DNA from: Bacteroidota bacterium
GTDB taxonomy: Bacteria > Bacteroidota > Bacteroidia > Flavobacteriales > Flavobacteriaceae
Assembly (NCBI GenBank): GCA_029557895.1
Contig: JAKQHT010000016.1
Span: 1 to 64,000, forward strand
Length of the DNA: 64,000 nucleotides
Reading direction: 5' to 3'
Shown here: positions 16,536 through 26,072 of the stretch, in pieces
Layout of the letters: the number at the start of each line of letters is the position of its first letter
Position numbering within the stretch: the stretch's first letter is position 1
Notes under the pieces: model-generated
The model's input: the letters and a program-made list of their open reading frames with translations, nothing else
The model's database searches: none
Told to the model about the DNA's origin: nothing
Position numbers and translations under genes: made by a program

Positions 16536-16755
16536 CTTTATGTTAGGGATTGTTGAAGAGTTCTGCAATATATAAATATAGGTTAAATTTTCAAATAGTA
16601 AATGTTGTCGGGGCAAATTTTGTGAATTGGCTTATTGCTTTTGAAGCAATCGTGAGCTATGCCTTATACATCAAAATTTAGCATTTGAAATGTTTGTCAA
16701 AAAATTTCCTAAAAGTCAATCTTATTTCTATTTTTGCAGCGATTTTATGACAAAT

Positions 16756-16832
16756 CGGGATGTGGCGCAGCCTGGTAGCGTACTAGCATGGGGTGCTAGG
16801 GGTCGCTGGTTCGAATCCAGTCATCCCGACCA
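16756..16832 (+). tRNA. tRNA-Pro (anticodon GGG)
   Basis: 77 nt with encoded CCA. The acceptor stem CGGGATG/CATCCCG is fully paired. The D-arm carries GGTAGCG, the anticodon stem CTAGC/GCTAG encloses the loop ATGGGGT (anticodon GGG, reading CCC/CCU), and the T-arm has GGTTCGAATCC. A TATTTTTG -7 promoter element lies at 16729-16736, and a terminator follows at 16840. Confidence 0.97.
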
Positions 16833-16839
16833 ATAGAAG

Positions 16840-16875
16840 CCTTAATCGTTTATATATAGACGGTTAGGGTTTTTT
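16840..16875 (+). terminator. Terminator of tRNA-Pro
   Basis: Stem CCTTAATCG / CGGTTAGGG (9 pairs with G-U), 12-nt AT-rich loop, then six T. It directly follows the tRNA CCA end. Confidence 0.85.
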
Positions 16876-16939
16876 GTTTGGGATTTTTTACACTGTATCT
16901 GGGTGTGAAAAACCTATTATGGGGAGCATTTTTAGGGCA

Positions 16940-18205
16940 TCAATCCTTTTTGGAAACCATTTTAAAACTGAAGTACCCCAAAATCGCGATAATCAGAATC
17001 ATAATTCCCCAAAGCCAGAGTTTGCTTTGAAATACTGGCTGTTGTTGACTGTCGTTTTTTGGGACGACAAGTTCTTCTGAAAGTACTGTGTTGTTTTTTA
17101 TATCGGTTTCATTGATAAAACTTTTATATTTCATTAAATCATATGAAGGTTTGATAGCCTTTGAATTGCCGTAATACAAAAACAGATCGCTATCGGTAAC
17201 CGATTGAAAAATCAAATTGTAATTCAAAACATTTACATCGACCGAATCTATTTTCAAAGGAATATTGTCCTGATTGTCTATAATTATCCTAAAATCTTTA
17301 GTGATGTGTTCTAAATTGCCATAACACACAAAATATGTCTTTTCTTTTGAAGAGATTACTCCTGACGAAAAATGGCGATAGTTTTTTATCCAGCCTTTTT
17401 CGGTTTTGGTGCTATCTGCCAAATATTCTATAACTATAGGCCTATGGTATAAAAACGCATCATTGACGTTTAATTTTAGAGATCGGACGGGGACTTTATT
17501 TTTAAGAGAAAACTCAATGACCGTCTGTTTGTTCTTCTTGTCATTTTTAACTGATAAATCTTTTATATTGAATGTTTTGAAAACATTTTTTTCGTTTTGA
17601 ACTTCTCCATACAAAAAGAACTCTTTTAATTTTGGCTCTGTATCGGCTTCAATCGAAATCCTGTAAAATTTAAAGCGTGAATCATCAAAAACCAATTTTT
17701 CAAAACGATAATCGGTTTCTTGGTTTTTTATGGATAAAATCCTGTAATCATTCAAAATGGTAAACCATTCGTTTTGATTGTGACTTCCTTCCAATTTTAA
17801 TTTCCAATCAAAATTTTCATTAGCAAAAGACAGTTTGATGTTATTTAAAATGCTATTCGGTTGGTCTGTCTCAATAGTGAAATAATATTTGGTGTCGGTG
17901 TGTGATTTGTTAATGATTCTACCACCCAACGGCATTGCAAATTCAAAATCATTTGGTACGAACTTCAATAAATACGGTACTTCGATCGTATCATTGTCTT
18001 TTATCCCAAAAATCCGAATATCCGACAAATCGGGTTTTACCTTGTCGTACAATACATCGGGAATATCAACGGAATTCCATTTGAGAGTGTCTTGTTTGAG
18101 TTCGATTTTTCGTTTGTAGGTATAGTGTTCCTGCGAAAATCCGTTTGAGAAAACTACCATTAAGCATAATGGTATCAGTATATTAATAGTTTTTTTCATC
18201 GTCAT
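16940..18205 (-). CDS. DUF3999 family exported, membrane-anchored protein
   Basis: 421 aa: an N-terminal signal segment (INILIPLCLMVVFSNGFSQ), a beta-rich body of about 370 residues, and one C-terminal membrane helix (LWLWGIMILIIAILGYFSF) followed by a short basic tail. This is the layout of DUF3999 proteins, which usually sit next to DUF2339 membrane proteins, as here. The function of the family is unknown. The start overlaps the end of the DUF2339 gene by 23 bp (ATG at 18205; a second ATG at 18199), so the pair is co-translated and probably forms one envelope complex. Confidence 0.8.
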   Translation of the reverse strand: MTMKKTINILIPLCLMVVFSNGFSQEHYTYKRKIELKQDTLKWNSVDIPDVLYDKVKPDLSDIRIFGIKDNDTIEVPYLLKFVPNDFEFAMPLGGRIINKSHTDTKYYFTIETDQPNSILNNIKLSFANENFDWKLKLEGSHNQNEWFTILNDYRILSIKNQETDYRFEKLVFDDSRFKFYRISIEADTEPKLKEFFLYGEVQNEKNVFKTFNIKDLSVKNDKKNKQTVIEFSLKNKVPVRSLKLNVNDAFLYHRPIVIEYLADSTKTEKGWIKNYRHFSSGVISSKEKTYFVCYGNLEHITKDFRIIIDNQDNIPLKIDSVDVNVLNYNLIFQSVTDSDLFLYYGNSKAIKPSYDLMKYKSFINETDIKNNTVLSEELVVPKNDSQQQPVFQSKLWLWGIMILIIAILGYFSFKMVSKKD

Positions 18206-20507
18206 AAATTTTGTCTTTAAACTTGTTGTACAAGAACGAAATTATCAATAATAAAACGCCCAGACTGATGAACACTATGGTTTTTGAAATGGTATTCAGG
18301 TGTGAAATATCATAGAAAAACAGTTTTAGCAAGGTAATGCCAAATAGGACGATTGCCCCGATGCGCAGATATTTTATGCGCTTGAAAATGCCCAGATAAA
18401 TCAATAACAGTGAGTATGTACCCCACAAAATGCTCAATCCCAATTTGAAAACACCTTTGTTTCCTGCCAGATCCAGCCATGTGACGAGCTCATTGCTCAA
18501 AAAGCACAACACAGAAACGTATAAAACAAATTCTGCCAAAAATTTTAAGCCCTTGTTCAAAGGATTCATGAACTGCTGTTTCGCATACCTAAACAAGGTA
18601 AAAATCCCGAACGCCACACAGGCAAAAAGCAAATACCTAATCAACACATACCCAAAATCTATTTGATAAAATTCGTTGGACACTCGGTCAATATACGCTC
18701 CGCGGAGTTCGCCAAGTAAAAACAATCCGACGGTTTGCGAAGCAAATAATGCAATGAGCGTGAAAATAATTGCAATAATTCCTAAAATTTTATTTTTGAT
18801 TTTCAAGATATTAAACATCGATAATATACCGAAAAACACAATGGTATAGCTGATGATCACTACGCTTTCAATGTTCCGTATAAAGTAGTTGTGATGCGAA
18901 TAATAGCCGGAATAATCATCGTTGTTTTCATTTTTGATGGCTGTAGCATCAAACCAATGATCAAAGTACATGCTTATCTCGTAACTAAATGCAAGATAGC
19001 TTGTGGCCACCAATAAAATAGGGCCAAACACAGACATCGCACTGGTCAAGCTGTTTTGGTTGTCGGTGGTAAAATATTGCCTCTTTTTTCCTAAATAAAC
19101 GATATACCCGAATCCCGAAGCCACCAAAAGCGATGTTAGAAACCCAATATTAAAAAATGCTTTGGGTTGTGTCCTCAAATATGAATAAGTTCCCCAATCG
19201 TGTAGCTGGCTTAAAAATGCCAATACCATAATAGCATACGAAATCTTTTCATACATAACCACGTGCTTGGTTCTTCCAATCCAAAACAGCAGTACGGCTT
19301 GTGCTATCCAGAGCAACGTGACCCAATTTCCGTCCAGTTGAACCGGGATTGCAATGGTAATAAAGGCAAAAACCAACCCAAATATCAAGTAAAACAAGGC
19401 TTTGTCTCCGAGTTTTTTGTTTTGGATAATGAAGCCGATCACAAAATGAATTCCGGCATTGAGCAAAGTAAACAGTCCGAGATATTGCTCTGTTTGTTCC
19501 GAATTGTTGAGGATTCCGTAACCAAAACCAAAGTAAATGAATGAGTTGAACAAAATGAGAATGATATCGCGCTTTGCCAATTTTTCTTCCTGGATGATCC
19601 GGTTGGTAATGGCAACTGCATAAAACATCAAAAAGAAAATGGTAGCAAATACGAAAGCCAATATGCTGTATTTATCCAAATAATATGCATCAAAATACCA
19701 AACCGCATAAATCAACCAGGTAAGAAAAAATGACGCATAATAAAGTGATTTCCAATATTTTTTAATCGAAACAGCTAAAATACCCAAATTGATTATGGCT
19801 ATATAGGTAAACAAGATTTCTACGCGACCTGAATCATTGGAAAGCAAAAATGGAACGGCGTAAGCACCGACCAACCCGATATGTGCAATGACCGAACGGT
19901 TGTAATTGAGTGCTGCAAATACCGTAAACACCGTAAAAATGACCATGAGGACAAAAGCCAGAATTTGTGGAATGAGTCCATAAAAATCATAAGCAAAAAA
20001 GGTGATAAAATAGAAAATAGCCATTGCACCACTCACTAAAACAGCACTGTAGCTTTCAAACTTGGCTTTGAGTTTTATCCCGAAAGCCAGTAAGGCAATG
20101 CCTGCTCCATAACCCAAAATGATGCGTGTAAGCGGACTTATCAGGTTGTTTTCAATGGAATATTTTGCGCCGACAGCCACGCCGATAACCAGAATCAAAA
20201 TCCCGATTTTGTTCAACCAGCTTTCGCCAATAATTTTTTCTAGATCAGACGGTTGCTTGGGAGGTTTTGGTTTGGCTTGTTTCGGAACCATAGGTTCTTG
20301 AACATGAATTTTTTGTCCCTGAACAGGAACGGTAGGCTCGGGTTTTGGTTTGGTCGCTTCTGGTTTTTGTTGAGTTGCAGTCCCAGATTTTAACAATTGT
20401 ATTTCTGAATGAAGATGTTGTATCTCTTTGGAAAAAAGTGCTTGCTGGCGAGAAAGCGCTTCGAGCCTTTGCATGAGCTCGTCCAATTTTTTGGGGTTAT
20501 TTTCCAT
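18183..20507 (-). CDS. DUF2339 multi-spanning membrane protein
   Basis: 774 aa from ATG 20507 (MENNPKKLDEL); the frame extends to a TTG at 20573, but that would add an AT-rich non-conserved tail. Residues 1-45 form a short coiled coil (ALSRQQALFSKEIQHLHSEI), a proline-rich linker follows (about 50-95), and then LNKIGILILVIGVAVGAKYS starts a run of about 20 or more membrane helices to the end. This is the DUF2339 signature. It lies between the PIF1-like helicase upstream and DUF3999 downstream, all leftward. The function is unknown; a role in envelope integrity or transport is guesswork. Confidence 0.85.
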   Translation of the reverse strand: MENNPKKLDELMQRLEALSRQQALFSKEIQHLHSEIQLLKSGTATQQKPEATKPKPEPTVPVQGQKIHVQEPMVPKQAKPKPPKQPSDLEKIIGESWLNKIGILILVIGVAVGAKYSIENNLISPLTRIILGYGAGIALLAFGIKLKAKFESYSAVLVSGAMAIFYFITFFAYDFYGLIPQILAFVLMVIFTVFTVFAALNYNRSVIAHIGLVGAYAVPFLLSNDSGRVEILFTYIAIINLGILAVSIKKYWKSLYYASFFLTWLIYAVWYFDAYYLDKYSILAFVFATIFFLMFYAVAITNRIIQEEKLAKRDIILILFNSFIYFGFGYGILNNSEQTEQYLGLFTLLNAGIHFVIGFIIQNKKLGDKALFYLIFGLVFAFITIAIPVQLDGNWVTLLWIAQAVLLFWIGRTKHVVMYEKISYAIMVLAFLSQLHDWGTYSYLRTQPKAFFNIGFLTSLLVASGFGYIVYLGKKRQYFTTDNQNSLTSAMSVFGPILLVATSYLAFSYEISMYFDHWFDATAIKNENNDDYSGYYSHHNYFIRNIESVVIISYTIVFFGILSMFNILKIKNKILGIIAIIFTLIALFASQTVGLFLLGELRGAYIDRVSNEFYQIDFGYVLIRYLLFACVAFGIFTLFRYAKQQFMNPLNKGLKFLAEFVLYVSVLCFLSNELVTWLDLAGNKGVFKLGLSILWGTYSLLLIYLGIFKRIKYLRIGAIVLFGITLLKLFFYDISHLNTISKTIVFISLGVLLLIISFLYNKFKDKIYDDEKNY

Positions 20508-20569
20508 ATTTAATGGGTTGTGGTTATTCAAATGTATGAAAATATTTTTCAGGTAATGCGCCGAAATGT

Positions 20570-22849
20570 TCAATCCTTTAGTGGGCCTAAAGTGGCTCTA
20601 AACAATTTCAACTCTTCCCACGAAAATGCATTATCTGAAATTTCCCGGAGTTCTGCATTGGTTTTGTTCGGGTTGTCCGTATAAAGCTCGTACAATCCCG
20701 AAATCCTGTCGGTAGGAAGTACATCAGCCAGTGAAACCGCTCTTTTTTCGATAAGCTTGGCTAAATGTGCGTAGATAGTGGCCTTTGTTAGTTTCCGTTC
20801 CAAAGCGATTTCTTTGACAGACATTTTCTTGTTCCAAAGCTCCAGGGTGATGTCTATGGTTGGCTTTTTGGGAGTTTTTTCTTTTTTCGGTTTGTCATAA
20901 TAAACGGTGTCGTAATCTTCATCGCCCTCAAAATCCAAAGCCTGTTTTTTGATGATTTCCGAAATTTTGACCAAATGATTGAGCTTGTATTCCGAAACGG
21001 AATTGAGTTTTAGGTTCTGCTTGGTAATATCTTTGTTTTCTGAAATGATTTTCAGTAGCAATCGGGTTTTGTTGAGTTCCAAAACGGCTTTAACCTGTAT
21101 TTCTTCCAAAAGGGATATTTCTTCAAAAAAGGCTTTCATCTTTTTCATTCGCTTTACTTTTTCTACCGTGTATAATACCTCAAAAGCAAGGTTGTCCAGT
21201 TTCGGGAAAAAGTATTCGTAGGCCTTGTCAAACCGTTCTTTGATATATTGAAAGTTATAAGGGTGAGAATTAAATAATCGATGCAGATGAGCAATAAATC
21301 TTTCGGAATGTACCAATAATTCCCCAATGCTGTCGTGCTGCAGTTCTGCCCACTTTCGGAATTCGTTTTTCTTGCTTTTCGGCAGTTCGGAAGAGTAGGT
21401 TTGCAGGTGGTTTTTCCAAGTGCTTTGCATCACTCTCCACGAAAAACATTTAACGATACAGTGATGGATATAATTTTTTGTCTGAATATCGAGTTCTTGT
21501 TCAAGCGTTTCTTTTTCGCATTTGTTTTTGGAATATTCCATTACGGAAGCATCATTCGTGATTCCGTTGAGCTGGATGGGATTGAGCAAAACCAAGCCAT
21601 TAAGCGAACGCAATCTCGAAAGTGCCACATAAGCCTGTCCCGATGCAAAAACCTGCGAAAGGTCCAAAACTGCCTTGTCAAACGTAAGTCCCTGGCTTTT
21701 GTGCACGGTAATTGCCCAAGCCAATTTTATCGGGAAATGCGTAAACGTCCCTAAAACTTCTTCTTTTATCTCTTTTGAATTTGCATCAACCGAATATCTG
21801 ATGTTTTCCCACGTGTGTCTTTCGACTTCGAGGTATTTGTTTTCATCGGGAAAATGCACTACAATTTCCTTTTCGGACACCGAATGAACGATTGCCATTT
21901 TTCCGTTGAAATAGCGCTTTTCATAACCCAGATCGTTTTTGATAAAGATAATTTGAGCACCGACTTTAAGTTCCAGTTCTTCCTCGATCGGATAGATTTT
22001 TTCAGGAAAATCTCCAACAACTTCGGGATAATATTTGAATGCTTCGCTTTTCAATTCGTTGAGAGCTTCTCTGTTCATCATATCGGCCTTTGCATTGTGA
22101 GTGGTAAGCGTGATGTATCCTTGTTTGCTCTTTACGTCAAAATCGGGTTGAACGAATTTGTTGAGCAATCTGACATCTTCGGGAGTGGTACGGTTGTTCC
22201 GAAGATTGTTCAGCACACTGATAAAGTCCTGCTCGGTCTGACGATAGATTTTATCCAATTCGATATACAAAAGAGGATTGTTCTTCACTGCAAGCGAATG
22301 AAAAAAGAACATTCCCGAATAATAATTTTTCAGCACTTCCCATTCCTGATGGCGGACTACGGGAGGAAGCTGCAACAAATCTCCGATAAACAAAACCTGA
22401 ACGCCTCCAAAAGCCTCATCGTTTTTACGAACAGACTGTAACATAAAATCCATTGCATCGAGCACATCGGCCCGGAGCATGCTCACTTCGTCAATAATCA
22501 AAAGTTCCATATTTCGCAGGACTTCCTGCTTGGTTTTGTTCATATTGAAGTGTCTGCGAAGTGTGCTTCGGTTTTCAAAACGAACACTATCGTTAATGTA
22601 TGGAGGTGCAGAATGTGTAGGCAAAAATCCTCCAAATGGAAGCTGAAACATAGAATGAATCGTAACGCCGCCCGCATTGAGTGCCGCAATCCCCGTTGGA
22701 GCGACCACTACCGTATTTTTGTGCGTGGTTTCGAGGATTTCTTTGAGCAAAGTCGTTTTTCCCGTTCCTGCTTTTCCCGTCAGAAAAACGTTTCGGTTGG
22801 TTTGGTTTATGTACTTTATGGTATATTCGGCTAACACGTATGCTTGCAT
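20570..22849 (-). CDS. PIF1-like AAA helicase with C-terminal winged-helix region
   Basis: 759 aa. Superfamily 1B helicase motifs in order: Walker A GKAGTGKTT (25-33), TGIAALNAGGVTIHSMF (Ia), LLIIDEVSMLRADVLD (Walker B), FIGDLLQLPPVV (III), and near the middle ITVHKSQGLTFDKAVLDL with AYVALSRL (V-VI). The last 200 residues include LTKATIYAHLAKLIEKRAVS, a helix-turn-helix like that in RecQ-associated domains. Such proteins unwind DNA 5' to 3' and help genome maintenance. A perfect promoter stands upstream (22869-22899). Its stop lies 62 bp before the DUF2339 start, so the three genes may form one transcript, though no functional link is evident. Confidence 0.9.
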   Translation of the reverse strand: MQAYVLAEYTIKYINQTNRNVFLTGKAGTGKTTLLKEILETTHKNTVVVAPTGIAALNAGGVTIHSMFQLPFGGFLPTHSAPPYINDSVRFENRSTLRRHFNMNKTKQEVLRNMELLIIDEVSMLRADVLDAMDFMLQSVRKNDEAFGGVQVLFIGDLLQLPPVVRHQEWEVLKNYYSGMFFFHSLAVKNNPLLYIELDKIYRQTEQDFISVLNNLRNNRTTPEDVRLLNKFVQPDFDVKSKQGYITLTTHNAKADMMNREALNELKSEAFKYYPEVVGDFPEKIYPIEEELELKVGAQIIFIKNDLGYEKRYFNGKMAIVHSVSEKEIVVHFPDENKYLEVERHTWENIRYSVDANSKEIKEEVLGTFTHFPIKLAWAITVHKSQGLTFDKAVLDLSQVFASGQAYVALSRLRSLNGLVLLNPIQLNGITNDASVMEYSKNKCEKETLEQELDIQTKNYIHHCIVKCFSWRVMQSTWKNHLQTYSSELPKSKKNEFRKWAELQHDSIGELLVHSERFIAHLHRLFNSHPYNFQYIKERFDKAYEYFFPKLDNLAFEVLYTVEKVKRMKKMKAFFEEISLLEEIQVKAVLELNKTRLLLKIISENKDITKQNLKLNSVSEYKLNHLVKISEIIKKQALDFEGDEDYDTVYYDKPKKEKTPKKPTIDITLELWNKKMSVKEIALERKLTKATIYAHLAKLIEKRAVSLADVLPTDRISGLYELYTDNPNKTNAELREISDNAFSWEELKLFRATLGPLKD

Positions 22850-22868
22850 TTTGGTGCTTATAGACAGT

Positions 22869-22899
22869 CAAAGATAGGTTTTTGCGCAATGTATGTCAA
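22869..22899 (-). promoter_or_regulatory. Promoter of the helicase-DUF2339-DUF3999 unit
   Basis: Read leftward: TTG (22899-22897), 20-base spacer, TATCTTTG (22876-22869). Both elements match the Bacteroidota consensus, about 19 bp before the helicase ATG. Confidence 0.7.
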
Positions 22900-23113
22900 A
22901 AGACTGTAAGTAGTTTGCCATCGCGGCGGCACATAATCCTATCCGGATGCACCTGCTTGTCGTTGAATAAGCGAACCATTGCAAATGGTTTCTATGTTAA
23001 ACAGGGGGATAACCGTTGCGTTCATTGAGTTGAAGTGTGATCAATGGCTAACAAATTTTATTGTTAAGCGTTTTATTTTTTACTATAACTTCGTTATATT
23101 TTTTTAATTTTGA

Positions 23114-23142
23114 ACAAATTTGAAGTTTTATCTAAAATTTGT
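23114..23142 (+). promoter_or_regulatory. Inverted repeat upstream of the LacI-type gene, possible operator
   Basis: ACAAATTT at 23114-23121 and AAATTTGT at 23135-23142 form an 8-bp inverted pair, 13 bp apart, 44 bp before the start. An autoregulatory site is plausible, but the region is very AT-rich, so chance pairing cannot be excluded. Confidence 0.35.
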
Positions 23143-23185
23143 CCAAGTTTAGGTATTTCATTTTTTTTAAAGGATTTTCAGCACA

Positions 23186-24193
23186 ATGGTCACTCTCAAA
23201 CAGCTCGCCGAAAAACTCAATGTTTCCGTATCCACGGTCTCAAAAGCGTTGCATGGAAGTGAAGAGATTAGTAAAGATACAATTGAACGTGTAAGAGCAT
23301 TGGCCAAGGAGCTCAATTACCAGCCCAACAAGGTGGCTATAAGTCTTAAAAGCAACAAAACGAAGACCATAGGTGTTATCATCCCCAATATTCTCAACCA
23401 TTTTTTTGCCAAAGTACTCTATGGAGTGGAGGAAGAGGCGGCCCAAAGAGGCTACGATATTATCATCTGTATCAGTAACGAGTCTTCCGATAAAGAAATC
23501 CACAGTTTTGAAGTATTGGGCAACGGCAGCGTTGACGGTTTTATCGTTTCGGCCGCCGAAGAAACACAAGTAAAAAACCAAACACAACACATAGAAAGCA
23601 TTCTCCGGCAAGACATTCCCGTGGTTATGTTTGACAGGGTGTTGGAAGATATAGATTGTGATAAGGTCATCATCGACGACTTTGGGGCCAGCTACGAAGC
23701 TGCAAAACATTTGCTGGCCGAAGGCAGAAAGCATATTGCACTTTTGAGCGATATTGAAGAATTGAGCGTTGGAAAATTGCGTATCAATGGCTACCTGAAA
23801 GCGCTTGAAGAAGCGTCTAATTATACAAATGGACCCACCATGCTCCATGTTAGTCAAAAAGACAACATTGAAGAGCGCATTGAGTCGCTTTTTGATAAGC
23901 ATCCGGATATAGACGGTATCCTCTCCATAGACAATACCACCGGAGTAGTGGCGATGCACAAAGCCGTCAAGCGTGGCAAGCGCATTCCGGATGACCTTTC
24001 CATCATTGGTTTTTCTGATGAAAATGTACTCCCTTTTACCGACCCAAAACTCTCTACCATCAAACAACACGCCGTGGATATTGGAAAAACCTCGGTTGCT
24101 CTTTTGATTGATAGGTTGAACAATAGGGTGGATGGCATGCCTGTTACCAAAACGATCAAGACAAATCTGGTTTTGAGAGGCACAACCAAATGA
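23186..24193 (+). CDS. LacI-family transcriptional regulator
   Basis: 335 aa. Residues 1-50 are the LacI helix-turn-helix and hinge (VTLKQLAEKLNVSVSTVSKALHG). From about 60 there is a periplasmic-binding-protein-like sensor domain (TKTIGVIIPNILNHFFAKVL, DGFIVSAAEE, DDLSIIGFSDE, STIKQHAVDIGKTSVALLI). It would bind an operator as a dimer and respond to a sugar or related ligand. No sugar transport or catabolic gene is beside it: neighbours are a divergent helicase and a DUF4870 gene, so its targets must lie elsewhere or be itself. Start ATG 23186. Family call firm, ligand unknown. Confidence 0.93.
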   Translation: MVTLKQLAEKLNVSVSTVSKALHGSEEISKDTIERVRALAKELNYQPNKVAISLKSNKTKTIGVIIPNILNHFFAKVLYGVEEEAAQRGYDIIICISNESSDKEIHSFEVLGNGSVDGFIVSAAEETQVKNQTQHIESILRQDIPVVMFDRVLEDIDCDKVIIDDFGASYEAAKHLLAEGRKHIALLSDIEELSVGKLRINGYLKALEEASNYTNGPTMLHVSQKDNIEERIESLFDKHPDIDGILSIDNTTGVVAMHKAVKRGKRIPDDLSIIGFSDENVLPFTDPKLSTIKQHAVDIGKTSVALLIDRLNNRVDGMPVTKTIKTNLVLRGTTK

Positions 24194-24195
24194 TC

Positions 24196-24220
24196 GGATT
24201 TTAAGAAATCTCCTTTTTTT
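24196..24220 (+). terminator. Weak intrinsic terminator after the LacI-type gene
   Basis: A short stem GGATTT / AAATCT with a 4-nt loop followed by CC and seven T. The stem is weak, so efficiency is doubtful. Confidence 0.4.
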
Positions 24221-24430
24221 AGAAATAGTTTTGTTCTGAAGGTATGGAATACACGTTGTTTTCTGCTTTTGGATATGAGCAACCATTTTGCTTAAAAGCT
24301 ATTTGAATGGCGTGCAATTGGCCATCCGGATAAATGCAGGATGGTCGTAGAAAGGCTATAGTTTTTGGTTGGTGTAACATTTTGGCAGTTAAGTAGTCTT
24401 ATTGATACAAACAATCAAAAAACCACTGTT

Positions 24431-24769
24431 ATGAGAGAAGATAAACAGCTTATTGTCATTACGCACTTAAGCCAGCTGGTGTCACTGTTGACAGGCTTTG
24501 GCAGCCTTTTGGTGCCTTTGATTATATGGGCGACACAAAAGGGTAATGTCTATCAAATGGATATCCACGGCAAACGAATCATCAATTTTCAGTTGAGCCT
24601 GATTGTTTATTGCATTATTTGCATTCCATTGATACTGCTTTTCGGATTGGGGCTTTTGGGATTTGTGTTTCTGGGAATCATCGGGGTAATATATCCGGTG
24701 GTCAATGCAATAAAGGCAAGCAATGGTGAAACTCCCAACTATCCGTTTTCTTTTAATTTTATCAATTGA
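24431..24769 (+). CDS. DUF4870 small membrane protein
   Basis: 112 aa from ATG 24431 (MREDKQLIVITHLSQL); the upstream TTG extension is not convincing. Three to four hydrophobic segments (LVSLLTGFGSLLVPLIIWAT, LSLIVYCIICIPLILLFGLG, LLGFVFLGIIGVIYPVVNAI) and the motif DIHGKRIINFQLS are standard for DUF4870, an inner-membrane family of unknown function common in Bacteroidota and Firmicutes. It ends before a strong terminator shared with dnaN. Confidence 0.85.
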   Translation: MREDKQLIVITHLSQLVSLLTGFGSLLVPLIIWATQKGNVYQMDIHGKRIINFQLSLIVYCIICIPLILLFGLGLLGFVFLGIIGVIYPVVNAIKASNGETPNYPFSFNFIN

Positions 24770-24787
24770 TTTTTAATTGAATGGTCT

Positions 24788-24816
24788 AAAAAAACCCGCT
24801 ATGTTGCGGGTTTTTT
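24788..24816. terminator. Bidirectional terminator between the DUF4870 gene and dnaN
   Basis: AACCCGC TATGTT GCGGGTT with an A-run before and a T-run after; it works for both convergent genes. Confidence 0.9.
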
Positions 24817-24875
24817 AATTTAAGGTTTAAAACATTTTCAATTGCTTTCAATCAAAAAAGGATCAAAAAAATGCA

Positions 24876-25994
24876 TTAATTGTTTAGCATTACCGGCATA
24901 ACGAGCATGGTGATGTTTTCGCCTTCGTCCAAACCATCGGCAGGAGTCAGGATTCCCGCCCTGTTGGGTAAGCTCATCTCAAGTTGTACTTCGTCTGAAT
25001 TTAGGTTTGTCAGCATTTCGGTAAGGAAGCGCGAGTTGAACCCTATCTGGATGTCGTCGCCCTGATAGTCGCAGGTAAGCCGTTCTTCAGCTTTGTTTGA
25101 ATAGTCGATGTCTTCAGCAGATATGTTCAGTTCTGCACCTGCAATTTTCAAACGGATCTGGTGCGTAGTCTTGTTGGAAAAGATGCTCACCCGTCGTACG
25201 GAATTTAGAAACTGTATTCTGTCAATGGTAAGCCTGTTAGGGTTTTCTTTAGGGATTACCGCTTCATAGTTGGGATATTTTCCATCTATTAAACGACAGA
25301 TGAGTTCTGAATTGTCAAAAGTGAACTTGGCATTGCTGTCGTTGTATTCAATAGTAATGTCATCAGTTGTTGTTGCCAATATGCCTTTGAGGAGGTTCAA
25401 TGGCTTTTTGGCCATGATAAATTCTGCCGTTTCGCTTGCCTTGACATCATCCCGTGAATATTTAACCAATTTGTGGGCGTCCGTTGCCACAAAAGTAAGT
25501 CCTTCCGTTGAAAACTGGAAGAATACGCCGCTCATAACGGGGCGCAGGTCGTCATTGCCGGCGGCAAAAATGGTCTTTCCAATGGCAGTGGCCAAAATTT
25601 CACCGGGGATGGTCGCTTTACTTGGATTTTCAAGGGCAACGGCTTTTGGAAATTCATTTCCGTTTGCGTAGGCAAGGGCATATTTTCCGTGATTGGAGCT
25701 GATTTCTACAATGTTATTGCTTTCAGCCACAAAAGTCAAAGGTTGTTCAGGGAAAGTCTTTAATGTTTCGAGAAGTAGTTTTGCGGGCAGCGCGATGCTT
25801 CCGTCGGTATTGCTCTCTACTTCAATGACCGAAGTCATGGTTGTTTCAAGATCGCTTGCAGATACGGTCAGTTTTGAATCTTTGAGGTCAAACAAAAAAT
25901 TATCCAAAATGGGAAGGGTATTTGAGTTGTTGATCACACCTCCCAATACCTGCAACTGCTTTAACAAATGTGTGCTTGATACTATAAATTTCAT
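24876..25994 (-). CDS. dnaN: DNA polymerase III sliding clamp (beta subunit)
   Basis: 372 aa, standard length. It begins MKFIVSSTHLLKQLQVLGGVI, carries NTLPILDNFLF, and ends with ITMLVMPVMLNN, which form the clamp core and the conserved C-terminal hydrophobic cleft strand (VMPVML). The dimeric ring tethers polymerase and other partners to DNA. In this window it is not next to dnaA or recF; its neighbours are the gld genes upstream. A TATATTTG -7 element lies 32 bp upstream (26026). Confidence 0.96.
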   Translation of the reverse strand: MKFIVSSTHLLKQLQVLGGVINNSNTLPILDNFLFDLKDSKLTVSASDLETTMTSVIEVESNTDGSIALPAKLLLETLKTFPEQPLTFVAESNNIVEISSNHGKYALAYANGNEFPKAVALENPSKATIPGEILATAIGKTIFAAGNDDLRPVMSGVFFQFSTEGLTFVATDAHKLVKYSRDDVKASETAEFIMAKKPLNLLKGILATTTDDITIEYNDSNAKFTFDNSELICRLIDGKYPNYEAVIPKENPNRLTIDRIQFLNSVRRVSIFSNKTTHQIRLKIAGAELNISAEDIDYSNKAEERLTCDYQGDDIQIGFNSRFLTEMLTNLNSDEVQLEMSLPNRAGILTPADGLDEGENITMLVMPVMLNN

Positions 25995-26025
25995 CTACGT
26001 GTTTTTGATTTTCGGATACGATTTA

Positions 26026-26033
26026 CAAATATA
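26026..26033 (-). promoter_or_regulatory. -7 element of the dnaN promoter
   Basis: Read leftward, TATATTTG matches TAnnTTTG. A TTG lies 24 bases further upstream, slightly beyond the usual spacing. It falls between gldG and dnaN, so dnaN can be transcribed independently. Confidence 0.5.
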
Positions 26034-26072
26034 TTCCAATAGCCTTGTTTAATAAAACAAATTTATTAACAA

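Noticed and set aside
23240..24286. 348-aa open frame antisense to the LacI-type gene
   Set aside because: No family likeness, no promoter or sensible start, and the overlapping LacI protein is a complete match to its family; it is a shadow frame.
24876..26070. Replication origin near dnaN
   Set aside because: No dnaA, no cluster of DnaA boxes and no gyrB or recF; dnaN alone does not mark an origin in this group.
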